Source of the DNA: Hedera helix
Taxonomy: Eukaryota > Streptophyta > Magnoliopsida > Apiales > Araliaceae
Direction of reading: 5' to 3'
Assembly (NCBI GenBank): GCA_947179155.2
Contig: OX359275.1
Coordinates: 1,983,501 to 2,047,500 of the forward strand
DNA length: 64,000 nucleotides
Positions 12,170-24,414 of the stretch are shown in pieces; position 1 is the stretch's first letter; every line of letters begins with the position of its first letter. The notes below the pieces were generated by a model that was not told where the DNA came from, did no database searches, and worked only from the letters and a program-made list of their open reading frames with translations. Made by a program: the position numbers and the translations under genes.

Positions 12170-12960
12170 GAATTGTCATTCTGAGAAATTTTAATTAATT
12201 TAAATATTTAAAAATTAATTTAAAATTATAATAAAAATAATAATAATACAAAAATGATATTTGAAATGATATTTTTTTTATTAAGTTTAATATTTAAATA
12301 TTTTAAATATTAACCTAGTTAGCTAAATCATGGTTAAGTTAAATAAATTTATTAGTTATTTATTATTTAAAATGTTAATAAAAAATAAAGGTGATAAATT
12401 AGCATTTATTATTTAATTCCTATTAAATAATAATTAAAGAGAGATAAAAATTTATAAATTAACTATTTAAATATTATTAAATAATAAATAAGGATAATTA
12501 AGTAATTAATTATTATTTAATTAGCATTAAATAACGATTAATGGAAATTAAGTTATTAGAATAATAATTTATTATTTAATTTAAATAATAAATAAAGATG
12601 AATTGATTATTATTTAACCTTAAATAATAATTAAAAATAATTAAATAGTTAATTATTATTTAATTGGCATTAAATAATAATTAAAGCGGATTAAAATTAG
12701 TAAACTATTATTTAATTTCCTTAAATTAAATAATAAGTGAGGTTAATTAATTAATTAATTATTAGTTGATTAATATTAAATTAAAGAAAGTTAAAATTAA
12801 ATCAATAATTATTTATTATTTAATTATTATTAAATAATAAGTAAGTACAATTAGTTATTATTTATTTTAAATAATAACTAGAGTTAATAAATTAATTCCT
12901 ATTTAACCAAGATTAAATAGTAATTAAATAGAGATTGAGTTGATAAAATAAAATAAATTT
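12170..12960. repeat. AT palindrome array in LTR B
   Basis: The segment is built from many short units such as TTATTATTTAAT and its complement, separated by a few bases, giving dense potential hairpins. It sits in the same relative position as the arrays in the other chromoviral LTRs here. Confidence 0.65.
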
Positions 12961-14219
12961 AATTATGCTTTAATTAAACAATTGTAATAAGTTGTTTAAT
13001 GGTTTAATAAGTGTCCAACACTTAAGAAAAATATTTCTAACTTATTAAATTATTAACCTAATATGATTGAGGGTCTATAAGGTTAATAATATTGTTTTGA
13101 CTAATGTAATTTATGTGTTAGTACTTATGTGATAAATAAGTACATTAGTGAGCGTATAGTTATGCAAATACGCCGTACTAATTATTATACCAACTTTATT
13201 AATGTTAGGTCTTTCAAAGCAAGTTAGTTAAAGCTAGACATTCATTGTAGCTGAGCAGACAGGCAAGTTCTCTAACCCTACTCATTTATTATTGAACAAG
13301 TTTCTATACTTGTATTTATTGTCAAAGCTTGAAGTAGTTTAATTATTTAAAATTATCCCACATCCATATTGTTTATAAAATCGCACTTAGTGCACTTGAA
13401 GCTTATTAGTTCTTGATTCATGAACTGTATTAAAAATGTCAAAAGCTAATAGTTCAGCTAGACATTACGTTTGTAAATTCAATACTTGAATACTTTTAAA
13501 AACTTATCCAAACCATTGTTGGGTGCGGATTTCTTATATTAAGTCTGAGAATTGAACAACCCTAAATTAGGAGATTTTGTGCTGGAAAACCGACTTTGGG
13601 CGCCAGTGACTAAATGTAATGCATATACAGCGGGTTGAATAGGCTGATCCCCTTGAAAACCAAAAACTCAAAGGGTCAGAGGAAACTCTATTATACCCTT
13701 GTTAGTTCAGGGTCCTTAGTGACCGCTCAGCATTTTATGATTCAAATATTCTGTTTATTAAAATTTGAATCCTGTTTCATTCACAATTGTTATATCTATT
13801 GTTGAACCATTGATGATATTTCCCATTCATTCATGATATATTAAATCTCTATGATTGTTCTAAACTTGCCGAGCAAACTAGTTGCTCATTCTTGCTATAT
13901 CATGAACCATTTTTCAGATAGACCCGATTGCTCCAAAAAGGATAAGGGAAAAGGAAAGGCTAAAGCTTAAGTAGCTTATGCATGCTAATCAGATATTTAA
14001 ATATGTGTTTACTATTGATAAACCTTTTGTAATTCCTTATGATAGGAACTGTTTTATGTTAAGGTTGATAGACCCTGGTATTGTAACCTTTTGAAGGGAA
14101 CCAATATGTATTATTTCGCGATATTTAAATGCAATGTATGCATTTAATTGTTAGTAATGTGTTGAATAGTGAGAACCAAACTCGAGGTTATAGAACCCGG
14201 ATTTGGGGTCGTCACAGGT

Positions 14220-14232
14220 TGGTATCAGAGCT
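14220..14232 (+). promoter_or_regulatory. Primer-binding site of element B (initiator Met tRNA type)
   Basis: TGGTATCAGAGCT lies three bases after the LTR end. This is the usual plant Ty3/gypsy primer site, complementary to the 3' end of initiator methionine tRNA, and it sets the 5' LTR boundary and the + orientation of element B. Confidence 0.9.
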
Positions 14233-14461
14233 GTATGTTAGAAACGTTAGGATTTACGAAACCTAAGTTATAACCTTAGTATAAAACTCATATCGAGTGC
14301 GTTAGGAGATGAATCGGGTAAATTCATCATGTTGTGTATTTTTGGAGATGGATTGAGAAAATCCATCGAGCCGAGATGTACATGATAAAATATCATTTCA
14401 TTTCATCAATGAATATATTTTATTGCTGTACTAACGTGTGTTATTTTTTTTATGATATAGG

Positions 14462-15288
14462 ATGGCAGAGATCGGACAGTCGAGTCGCACTGCTGAGGAG
14501 GACTATATTGATATCCACATGGATACTGCACAGCCGCTGGTGGCTGCACCCGTAGAGGAGCCAGAGTCGGATCCTTAGGAGGGGGATCGTGTGGAGCCCG
14601 TTTGGGGCGGAGTCATGAGGCCTTACAGTGAGGATGAGGCTGAGTCAGAGGAGTCTGAGGAGGAGGAGTCAGCTGATGGCATGGGCACCACTGCCGCTGA
14701 CATCATAGAGGGACTGACCACTAGGAACGAGGAGCTGGAGGCAAGGGTCCAACATTTAGAGGAGCAGAATTTGACCCACCAGCACATGGAGGATCAGTAT
14801 AGGGATGCGGCTTACCAGTTCTCTGGCGAGAACACAGAGCTGAAGGAGAGAATTGTAGGACTGGAGGATCAGGTACAGGAGTACGAGGATTCAGTGGAGC
14901 ACTTTGCGGTGCTAACTCATTAGCTGGTAGATCAGGACGTAGAGTTGCTGGCCAAATTGGCAGTGGCTGAGACTAGGTTGGCAGAGGCTGAGCTGAAGGT
15001 TCAGCAAGTACAGACAGAGAAAGCCGCCATCCGTGCACACTGGTAGGAGGCGATAGAGGACCGGATAGAGATGGAGACACAGCGGGATGCCGCTCATGGT
15101 CAGATGATGGAGCTAGAGGAGGAGGTCCGCGAGAAACGGGTGAGGACGGATAGACTTAGCTATGTCTACCGATCTTCATATGGTAGACTTCAGAGCAGGG
15201 TGCACTACTACCCAGCTGAAGAGGGACAGTCTATGCACACCATTAGCAGGAATGTGGTGATGGTCGTAGGGGGATGCGCATTCATTAG
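14462..15288 (+). pseudogene. Extra coiled-coil ORF upstream of gag, element B copy
   Basis: The frame runs from ATG 14462 (MAEIGQSS) and is broken only by three TAG stops (14576, 14921, 15044), with a small deletion near 15270 before the conserved end (RGMRIH-stop). It aligns with the young element's 266-residue extra ORF: an IDI..DT N-terminus, EPV.GGVMRP, an acidic stretch, ESADGMGTTA.DII, then a coiled-coil block (LTTRNEELEARVQHLEEQN), MEDQY, and a C-terminal RLSYVYRSSYGR..SRVHYYP segment. It lies between LTR plus PBS and gag, like its relatives. The frame was held with only stop mutations, which suggests it was coding before decay. No known domain was recognised. Confidence 0.8.
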
Positions 15289-15644
15289 TAGTAGTTGTTT
15301 TCTAATTTCGTATGTAAATAGATGCAGTAGAACCCAACTTTTGTTTTATTAGAGGGTTAATATGTCACTAAATCCCAACTCTAGGAAGTTGTAGGATATG
15401 TCAGATCCCATCTTTTGTAGCTTCTCTGGGATAGAAGCATTTATAGCAGTATGCTTTTGATGTAAAGTGTTACGCACTACTATTTTAGCATATGAGTATA
15501 AATGCAGTTGAATTTATGTTTATACGCGTGTTGAAATAATTACTTGTATTTTAGCTAAACATTGTCTAAGATACAAAATAATGAAATGAAAAAGATGCAA
15601 CCAGTATAATAATGTAATTTTTTGTTTATAACAGAAAACAGAAA
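15289..15644 (+). other. Spacer between extra ORF and gag, element B
   Basis: No ORF is present. The spacer is similar in length to that in the young element (396 bp). Just before the gag ATG is a pyrimidine-rich run with CAG (TTTTTTGTTTATAACAG, about 15618-15634) that looks like a 3' splice site. Confidence 0.55.
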
Positions 15645-18135
15645 ATGCCGCCACGTAGACAACCACAAAGGAACCAGGGGGTAGAGGAGTCAGTTAACAA
15701 TGACGAGGGGGGACACAACGTAGACCCTAAGCAAAACTTCGTCGACATGCTAGCTGAGGCAATGCAAAACCGCCACCCAATAGTAGCAAATCCGCCACCA
15801 CCACCAAATTAGTTGGCGAATTTTAAAGACTTTAAGGCGGTGGGACTGCCAGAGTTTAGGGGAACGTCGGACCCGATAGAGGCCCAATCATGGATAAAGG
15901 AGATAGAGAAAGCGTTCGTTATCGCAAGAGTAGCTGAGGAGCAAAAAATAATTTTTCCTACCTACATGATGAAGGGAGAAGCCAATTTCTGGTGGGAAGC
16001 CAATCAGAATAGGGTTGGCGATGGTGTGGTGCCATGGACAAGATTCAAGGAAATATTTGATGAGAATTATTTCCCGAAGAGTATGAAAAGTAGGATAGAG
16101 GTAAAGTTTCTAGAACTAAAGCAGGAGAACATGTCGGTACCGGAGTACGCGGCAAAATTTAATGAGCTGGCCAGGTTCGCTCCACATCAAGTGGACACGG
16201 AGGAACGCAAGGCCAGAAGGTTCGAGAATGAATTGAGACCTTGGATATTCAACAAGGTAGCGGTACTGTAGATTGACTCGTTCTCAACTTTGCTAGAGAA
16301 GTCAATCATTGCTGAAGGAGGAAGTGACGCGTTAACCAAGTACAACTAAGAGAGAAATAAGAAGAAAAATGAAGGGGGAAGCAAGAACAACAACAGTGGA
16401 GGCAATAATAATAGCAACAAGCGTAAATGAGACAGCAACAATGACAAGAGCTCGGGGAATCAACAAGGAAATACCCAGAAGAAGACGACGTGTAATATTT
16501 GTGGGAAGAGCCATTTCGGGGAGTGCAGGAAAGTGAAGAATACATGCTATAACTGCAGTCAGGTGGGACATATTTCTCCAAAATTGTCACCTCCCAAAGA
16601 AAGTGAGATGTTTTTCTTGCGGAGCATCTGACCACATGATAAAAGATTGCCCTAAAAAGAAGAATGACGGGGGTAGCGGCTACAAGGGCAATAACAGCAA
16701 ATTGGCTATCGGGGGACCGGTACCACAGAACAAGCCGACAGCCCGGACATTTAATATGACGGTGCAAGATCCCGTGGGGTCAAAAGACGTGGTGTCAGGT
16801 ATTATTCCGATCAATAATATAAATGCATATGTATTGTTTAATTCGGGTGCTACCTGTTCATTTGTGTCTGATGATTTCGCTAGACGGTTAGAATTGCCTA
16901 GGGACAAACTAGAAAACTCAATGAACATAGAAGTTGCTAATAAAGAAGTAATTCCGGTATAGTACATACATAGAAATTGTTGTGCTGAAATCAGGGGTCA
17001 GAAGTTAAATGTGAATCTAATTCCAATACGTCTGGGGGAATTCGATGTAATACTTGGGATGGATTGGTTGTTTAACCACGGGGCGATAATTGATTGTCAA
17101 AAGAAGTGCATACACCTTAAGACACCAAATAAGTCTAAGGTCGTATTTTATGGCAGCAAATCGTCAAGACAATCTTCTTGTCTGATGATGATGCAAGCCA
17201 AGAAATTATTGAAGAAATGTTGTGTAGGGTATTTGGCTCATGTGGTTGATACACAAGTGGTGAGTCCCGAGATGGAGCAAATACCAGTAGTTAGGGAGTT
17301 TATGGATGTTTTCCTGATGTACTGCAAGGCTTACCGCCGGACAGAGAAATAGAATTTGCGATTGATTTAGTACCGGGGACAGCGTCGATATCAAAGGCAC
17401 CGTATAGAATGGCTCCGGTAGAAATGAAAGAGTTGATGGTGCAATTGCAGGAGTTGTTGGATAATAAGTACATTCAGCCAAGTGTTTCTCCATAGGGAGC
17501 ACCGGTGCTACTTGTAAAGAAGAAGGATGGATCGATGAGACTGTGTATAGATTATAGGGAGCTGAATAAAGTAACAATTAAGAACAAGTACCCGTTACCA
17601 CGAATTGACGATCTTTTCGATCAATTGAAAGGGGTGAAGTACTTTTTAAAGATTGACTTAAGGATTGGTTATCATCAGTTGAAAGTCAGGAAGGAGGATG
17701 TACCCAAGACGACATTCAGAACTCGATATAGGCATTATGAGTTTCTGGTGATGTCGTTTGTACTAACGAATGCGCCAGCCGCATTTATGGACATGATGAA
17801 CAAAATATTCAAGCAATACTTGGATAAATTTGTAGTCGTGTTCATTGACGATATTTTGGTGTATTCCAAAACGGAGGAAGAGCATGCTGAACACCTAAGA
17901 TTGGTGTTGGAGATTTTACGGAAGGAGCAGTTGTACGCTAAGTTTTCAAAGTGTGAATTCTGGTTGGAAAGAGTTCAATTTTTAGGTCATGTTATTGACA
18001 AAGAGGGAGTTTCGGTTGATCCAGCGAAGGTTGAATCGGTAATGAATTGGGAACAACCAAGGACGCCGACAGAAGTAAGAAGTTTCTTAGGGTTAGCGGG
18101 TTACTATCGGAGATTCATTCAAGACTTCCACCAGT
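15645..18135 (+). pseudogene. Chromoviral gag-pol of element B, decayed and truncated in RT
   Basis: ATG 15645 opens MPPRRQPQRN, the usual start of this family's Gag. Gag proper follows (LPEFRGTSDPIEAQSWI, NFWWEANQNRVG), then zinc knuckles (CNICGK.HFGEC, CYNCSQVGH, CFSCGASDHMIKDC), protease with NSGAT (the young copy has DSGAT), and RT with QPSVSP, DYRELNK, DLRIGYHQLK and FIDDILVYSKTEEEH. Stops occur at 15810, 16269, 16347, 16428, 16960 and 17493, with frame changes near 16580 and 17315. Homology ends at 18135 in the RT connection, where inverted gag sequence begins. RNase H, integrase and the 3' LTR of this copy are missing. Confidence 0.88.
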
Positions 18136-18466
18136 AATTCGCCTCCCCTTTCATCATAAAAGTGACAAAAGCTATCATTTTCTCTTCTACTACCCGTGCA
18201 ACCTCAAAAACCTTCTCCATTTCCTCTATCCATGTTTGTGCTTCTATCGGATCCGTCGTTCCTTGGAACTCAGATGGTCCTATTAGTTTGGAGTCCTTAA
18301 AGTTAGCTAGTGGAGTGGCAGGGTTCGGTGCTCCCATGGTGTTAGCATCTCGACCGTCAAATGCCCCCATTAGCATTTTCTCAAACTCTTGAACTGGGTT
18401 TGGTGGTCCACCTTCTACATTTACTGACTCCGGAGGTGGTGGCTGATTTCTTCTTCGTGGCGGCAT
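18136..18466 (-). pseudogene. Chromoviral gag N-terminal stub (element C)
   Basis: On the minus strand, ATG 18466 starts MPPRRRNQPP and continues through LANFKDSKLIGPSEFQG, TDPIEAQTWIEEMEKVFEVARV and MKGEANYWWK, matching the first ~115 residues of the young element's Gag. It is cut at about 18136, at the joint with element B's RT in opposite orientation. A CCTTTTAAACAG acceptor-like motif precedes the start. The upstream order (LTR C, PBS, extra ORF, gag) shows it is the 5' end of a minus-strand element whose pol is probably the 7322-10384 remnant. Confidence 0.85.
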
Positions 18467-18816
18467 TTTCTGTTTAAAAGGAAATTTAAGTTATTGTTAT
18501 TGTTCTTGTCTTTTACTTTTATTTTTAATTTTATTGCTTAAACAATTAAAACTAAGGTACAAGGAATCACATCAACACATATAAACATAACTGTATTTAT
18601 ATTCATATGCTAAAATAATAGTAAATAGCACTTTACATCACAAGCATACTGCTATAAATGTCTCTATCCCTGAAAGGCTACAAAAGACGGGATCTAATCA
18701 TAAACATATCCCACAAACTTCCTAAAGTTAGGATTTATAACATATTAACCCTCCGTCAAAACAAAAGTTAGGTTCTACTGCATCTATATATATACAATGG
18801 CATAAACTAACTACAA
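18467..18816 (-). other. Spacer between extra ORF and gag, element C
   Basis: No ORF is present. Fragments (GCTATAAATG, GTTCTACTGCATCTAT, TAACATATTAACCCTC in + reading) resemble the same spacer in the other two elements, so this untranslated gap is itself conserved. Confidence 0.45.
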
Positions 18817-19397
18817 CTAATGACTGGGCATCCCTCGATGAACCGTATCATCATATTCCTCATCCCCTATGGTTATCACCAAGTTCCTATTGATAGTGTG
18901 CATAGACTGACCCTCCTCAACTGGGTAATAATGCACCATGCTCTGAAATCTGTCGAATAAAGAACGATAGACATAACTGATCTTATTGATCTTCACCCTC
19001 TTCTCTCGGACCTCGTCCTCTAGCTCAAGCATCTGCGCATGTGCCGCATCTCTTTGGATCTCCATCTCGATCCTCTCTTCTATTGCCTCCTGCTAATAGG
19101 CCTTGATGGCCTCTTTCTTTGCCTGTACCTGCTGAACCTTCAGCTCAGCCTCTGCTAGTCTAGTCTCTGTCTCTGCTAATTTAGCCTGCAACTCGTTTCC
19201 TCTTCTTCCTCTGACTCAGCCTCATCCTCACTGTAAGGCCTCATCACCCCAGCTTTAACTGGCTCCTCTCTATCCCCCATCTCTGGATCAAACTTTGGAT
19301 CCTTTATCGGTTCAGCCACCAGCGATTGTGCAGTATCCATATGGATATCAATGAAATCTACCTCAACTGTGTGACTAGACTGCCTAATCTCAGGCAT
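18817..19397 (-). pseudogene. Extra coiled-coil ORF upstream of gag, element C copy
   Basis: ATG 19397 begins MPEIRQSSHTVEVDFIDI, followed by HMDTAQSLVA, REEPVKAGVMRPYSEDEAE and a glutamate run. At about 19199 the frame is broken and the middle (the SADGMGTT region and first coiled-coil half) is deleted. The C-terminal half is readable from about 19190 down to 18817: KLAETETRLAEAELKVQQVQ, a TAG, then MEIQRDAAHAQMLELEDEVREK, ISYVYRSLFDRFQSMVHYYP and HRGMPSH-stop. Position and content match the copies in element B and in the young element. It is a pseudogene because of the deletion and stops. Confidence 0.78.
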
Positions 19398-19588
19398 CCT
19401 ATAATCACACAAACAAAACGACATCAGTATCGTAATAAAATATATTCATTGATGAAATGAAAGTATATTTAATTGTGTTACTACTCGACTCGATGAATTT
19501 CCTCAATTCATCCCCTATAACTCTAAATGAGTTAACTTTTCTAAGGTTATATCCTAAACTTTCGCAACCTAACGTTCTATAATCTACA

Positions 19589-19600
19589 ACTTTGATATCA
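19589..19600 (-). promoter_or_regulatory. Degenerate primer-binding site of element C
   Basis: The minus strand reads TGATATCAAAGT three bases after the LTR, a decayed form of TGGTATCAGAGC. It places the internal region of this element to the left of LTR C. Confidence 0.65.
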
Positions 19601-20689
19601 ACCTGTGACGCCCCCAAATCCGGATTCCATAACATCATGTTTAGTGCTCACAATCCAAAACATAATAACAACTAAATACATAGTCTTCATTTAAATTTCG
19701 CAGAATAATACATAAATGTTCCTTATAAAAAGGACTATAATCCCAAGGTCTTCTAACCTTAACATAAACAGTATATATATTAAGGGATTATAAAAGATTT
19801 ACAAACTGTAATTACATATTAAACAAATAATCTATCTAACATGCAATAATCTAATCTTTGGCTTTTCCCTTACCCTTGTCCTTCTTGGAGCATTTGGGCT
19901 TAGCTGAAAAATGGTTCATGATATAGCAATGATGAGCAACTAACTTGCTCAACAAGTTTAAAAACAATAATAAAAGATATATCATGACTGAATAGGAAAT
20001 AACTTCAAATATTTCTATAATATATAATAATCGTGAAAGAATAAGATTGAAATTTCAATTTAAAAGAAATGATTGAGTCTTTACTGCTTAGTAGCATCTA
20101 AGGACCATGAACTAATACTTAGGGTAAATCAGATATGTGTCTGACCCTTTTTTATTTTTGGTACTTAAGGGGATCAACCTTTTATACCCCATGTATATGC
20201 ATAACATTTAAACATTTTGCGCAAAGGTCGGTTTCCCGAAATATAAGCCCCTTATTTAGGGTTGTTCATTCTCAGTCTTACTATAAGAATCCACACCAAC
20301 CAATGGTTTAGATAAGCTTTTAAAAGTATTCAAGTTAATGAATTTATACATGCATTGTCTAGCCGAAATAATTAGCTTAGACATTCTTAAACAATTCATG
20401 AATCAAAGAACTATAAAGCTTCAAATGCACTATGTGCAAATTCGTAAACAATATAGATGTGGATTAATTTTCAATAATTAAACCACTTAAACTCTTACAA
20501 AATAAATACAAGTTCAAGTATAGGAAACTTGTCTTGATTGTTGATTACAGCTAACCAATACAACTTAATATCCTTTGAACAGGCCTAACAATTAATCAAG
20601 TTGATCTTTCAATTAGTATCATATCTAGGTTCATATAATAACCTTTGTACACCTTAATTTGCTAACACTTAATCACATAATTAAATAGT

Positions 20690-21160
20690 TAAGGGTATAT
20701 TAAACACTTAAGAAATATTATCATCATTTGATAATATTTTAATCACATAAAACCTATATTAATCATTTAATATAGTTTAAGCTTCTATATAATATTATTA
20801 ATCATTTAATAATATTTTATTAACATCATAATATTATTAATTATCTAATAATATTTTATTCATTTTCTACTATTATTATTCATTTAATAATAAAAATTTT
20901 ATTTATTTTCTAATATTATTATTCATTTAATAATAAAAATTTTATTCATTTTCTAATAGTATTACTCATTTAATAATATTTTTTTAATTTCTTAATATTA
21001 TTAATTATTTAATAATATTTTATTTATTTTCAAATATTATTATTCATTTAATAATATATTATTTATTTTCTAATATTATTATTCATTTAATAATATTTTA
21101 TTATTTTTTTAATATTATTAATCATTTAATAATATTATAATTATTTAAAACTTGTTAAAT
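20690..21160. repeat. AT palindrome array in LTR C
   Basis: Irregular repeats of ATATTATTA-TCATTTAATAATATTTTA type, each an imperfect inverted repeat, fill the segment. It lies in the same LTR position as arrays in LTRs 1, B, D2, G and the young element. Confidence 0.7.
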
Positions 21161-22168
21161 ATTAATGTTATATAAAATTATATTTTCTGACCTATTTCAT
21201 TTTTAAAAGATCAGACCTGACCCGTTTTATTTGGCTCGACCCGGCCCGGTTAATATAAACAATTAATTTTTAAACATTCTGGACCACCGCTACGGCAGTT
21301 AGGACCACTGATGCGGCGGTGAGGACCATCGTTGTGGCGGTGACTCGCAGAGTGTTTTGTCGCTGTGACTGCAGCGGTAGTTCTGTTTTTCACCCTAATT
21401 TTTTCAACTTTGATTTCTTTGATTCAATATTTTATAAAATAAAACATACACGTCCAAAATACACCAAATCAGTTTTGTAGTCTTCCTAACTTCTTGTTTT
21501 TCAATATTTTATGGTTTGATCTCGTTTTTGAAAATGTTTTTGACATAAAATTCAAGATCGATCACTCTAGGGTTTCAAAACGATATAGTTTACAGTAAGA
21601 GTCATAACTTTCTCATTTGTTCATATTTTTGAGAGATTCAAGTTGAGTTATCTTTATAACTCATAAATATAACTTTCTAGCCATCAAAATCAACTAACCA
21701 ACTTTTACATTTCAAAATACCATAATATATAGAACATAACTAGTTAGGGTTTTATCGATAAATCTTAATATGCACGTTTCTACAACTTATTTCCATACCA
21801 AGCATACAAATACACATATTAAATATACAATCTCATGAATCTTCATATATATCCAAGATCTAGCATTATAAAATATCAAAATAGGTTTTGAACCACTAAA
21901 AACATATTTTAACTATTAAAATATATATAGACCATAGAAATAAAATGATGAAGGTATAGAACATTTTTAACCTTATAGACTTGGAAGCTATTTTTCTTAT
22001 CCTTCCAAAATAGGTTATGAGACTATATAACATCCATCAAGCCCCTCTCTAGCAATATATATTCAACACTTAAAGTGTTCTGCTCTCAACTATCACTAAA
22101 ATTCTCTCATTCTCTCTAAAAATGCTAGATAAATGAAATAACTAACCTATTAAATCTTGGTGAAGGTC

Positions 22169-22178
22169 CTATTTATAG
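22169..22178 (-). promoter_or_regulatory. LTR TATA box (C)
   Basis: The minus strand reads CTATAAATAG, about 830 bp inside the LTR's 5' end, followed by a CTTCACCAAG leader similar to that in D2. It is a likely core promoter and is inferred only from sequence. Confidence 0.5.
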
Positions 22179-22424
22179 AAATCTAGGATTACACCATTAA
22201 CACACTAATCATCTAGCACCTAGTCAATTAAGCTCTTAATTAAGATTACTATTGGATTGATGGATACTTGGATTGACTAGGGTTGTTGAGCAACTAAAGT
22301 AAAATGTGTAAATGAAGCAATATTGAGCAACACTTCACCCCAAGTGGAGGGCCCTAGCTGCCGGCCAAATCCATTTTCTCCCTCATTTTTGTTTTATTTT
22401 TATCATCATATATACATAAATACA

Positions 22425-22425
<1 letters not shown>

Positions 22426-22487
<62 letters not shown>
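22426..22487. repeat. (TA)n microsatellite
   Basis: About 31 uninterrupted TA dinucleotides lie inside LTR C. Confidence 0.95.
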
Positions 22488-22489
<2 letters not shown>

Positions 22490-22800
22490 ACCAATCATTG
22501 ACTTTGATTTGGGCTCCACTTTGGATCTACTTAATAATTCTATTGGGCTCATTCATTTAATTTATTTGGACTCAATTAATTCATTCTATTGGGCTATCAA
22601 TTACTAACACATGCTACATTTAATTAAAATAAGCATTTGACTAGTTCAATTATAACATAGACTAACCATTAATTATCTTCATGGACTTACTAAGTTAATT
22701 TTATTGAACCTAATTTAATAATTCATTTGGACTTAAAATATAATCCAATTAGATTTGTTTTAATTAATTCAACTAACTTGCTACATTATTAGATTAATAA

Positions 22801-22802
<2 letters not shown>

Positions 22803-22892
<90 letters not shown>
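22803..22892. repeat. (AC)n(AT)n compound microsatellite
   Basis: About 34 AC units run directly into about 11 AT units, close to the 5' end of LTR C. Confidence 0.95.
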
Positions 22893-23779
22893 TCATTCAA
22901 TCATGTAAATGCATAATCAATTCAAAATAAATTTTTAATTCATTGATAATTACCTAATAATCATCATTAAAATAGACTTAGAATTTGTGCTTATTACAAG
23001 CCCAATTTGCATGTATAGGTGAATATGTATACATATATTGGTATATATGTATATGGATGCTTATATAATTATATAGGACATAAAAATAAAGCCAAATTGG
23101 AGTAATTATAGAGCTAATCCTGAATTTTGGGCCTCCACATGGATGCAAAGCTTGCTTGTTTGACGAATTTGAGTACAAAGTTGCTCAACAACTCCTCAAC
23201 TACCCTAGTCATTCATATAGTCATTCAAAATGTCACTTAAATGGTCATTTAAAGCAGTAGTAAGCAATATTTGAGTCTTTATTGCCTAAGTGTTGGTTGA
23301 TTAGTAAGACTAAGCAATCTTATAGGAGTTTTATAAATAGAACCTTCACCAAGTCTTGAAAAGGTTGTTAGCTCAATTGAAAGTTTACTAAGCATAGAAG
23401 AGAGAAAGAGCTCTAGAGCTTTAAGAGCAAAACCACTTTGAGTATTAGTGAGTGGAAGATATTGTTCTAGAGGTTCATTCAAGAAGGAGGAAGAGAGCTA
23501 GCAATATAAAGCATTCAAGATCCATAAGGTTTAAAAGTTTTCTAACCTTAAACTAGTTTTCATCTTCTTCGTATGGGTCTTTTTATATGCTTGGTTATGG
23601 GAGAAATCTATGTGATGGAGATCTATGGTGAAATCCGAAGATATAAGGGTGGTTCGTGATGGAGTATAGGTGAATATATGAGATCTATGTGATCTATGTC
23701 TTTGTATGTGATTTTGATGGTCAAAAAGTATTTTTAGTTGTTCAAAACCTATTTTGATGGTCTATAATAGTAGATCTAT

Positions 23780-23780
23780 G

Positions 23781-23820
<40 letters not shown>
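23780..23820. repeat. (AT)n(AG)n microsatellite
   Basis: Ten AT units are followed by ten AG units in the LTR leader of D2. Confidence 0.9.
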
Positions 23821-24414
23821 TGTGCTATGATCAAATATGTTTAATATGTACTTTAACATGTTAGGTATGTGAAAGGAATAAAGAAAAGTGCATATGTACG
23901 TTTACCGGTAAAAACCCTAGTTAAATGTCTAGGTTGATGATTTATGATTTAAGATGTGTAAATTATTTTTATGATCTATAAGTCTTGAATGATAGGTCTA
24001 TGTGTTATGAAGATAGCCCAACTTGAACGACTTAAAAATATGAAAAAAATGAGAAAGTTATGGTCTTTATCGCAAAACATGTCGTTTTTGAAACCCTTGT
24101 TGATCGATCCTAAATTTTATGTCAAAAACAATTTCAAAAATAGGATCGATCCATGAAATATTGTAGATCATTAAGTTACGAAGCAAACAAGACCAATTTG
24201 ATGTCATTTAGATGTGTATGTTTCATTTTATGCAAGTTTGAATCAAAAGTGTTAAAGTTGAAAATATCTGAAAAATTGAAGTTTGCTTTCTGCAGGATTG
24301 CACTGGGGCGCAGTGCTATTTTCCCAGAAAAATCATTTTCGGATTGGGTCGGGTTGGGTCGGGTTTTAGCGATTCGGGTTTGGTCGGGTCAGAAAATATA
24401 AGAATATTTTAAAA

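Larger units (their letters stand above)
10385..14216 (+). repeat. 5' LTR of element B
   Basis: It begins TGTAATGTCC inside the pol pseudogene and ends GGGGTCGTCACA, followed directly by a tRNA primer-binding site, so it is a 5' LTR of 3,832 bp in sense orientation. Landmarks in order: a 14-bp palindrome ACAAGTATACTTGT (11228-11241) just upstream of a GAGA-rich leader, a CG-rich block with an 18-bp palindrome (11988-12005), a long AT palindrome array (about 12170-12960), the hairpin (13870-13888), and the lysine-rich tail (about 13930-13970). Unlike C, D and F, it shows no CTATAAATAG box. The matching 3' LTR has been lost. Confidence 0.88.
19604..22998 (-). repeat. 5' LTR of minus-strand element C
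   Basis: On + it starts TGTGACGCCC and ends TTATTACA, so the LTR is in minus orientation and about 3.4 kb. It carries the lysine-rich tail (about 19855-19905), the hairpin (19933-19951), an AT palindrome array (20690-21160), a GACCCGGCCCGG-type patch (about 21230-21250), a TATA box (22169-22178) and two long microsatellites. The adjacent degenerate PBS confirms it as a 5' LTR. Divergence from the young LTR is high. Confidence 0.8.

Noticed and set aside
16306..16967. Minus-strand ORFs opposite element B gag
   Set aside because: They are complements of decayed gag/zinc-knuckle sequence and are cysteine/serine-rich only because of the sense codons.
24153..24401. 82-codon ORF in LTR D2
   Set aside because: It lies in LTR sequence with no similarity to a known domain and ends in the GGGTCGGG patch; likely chance.
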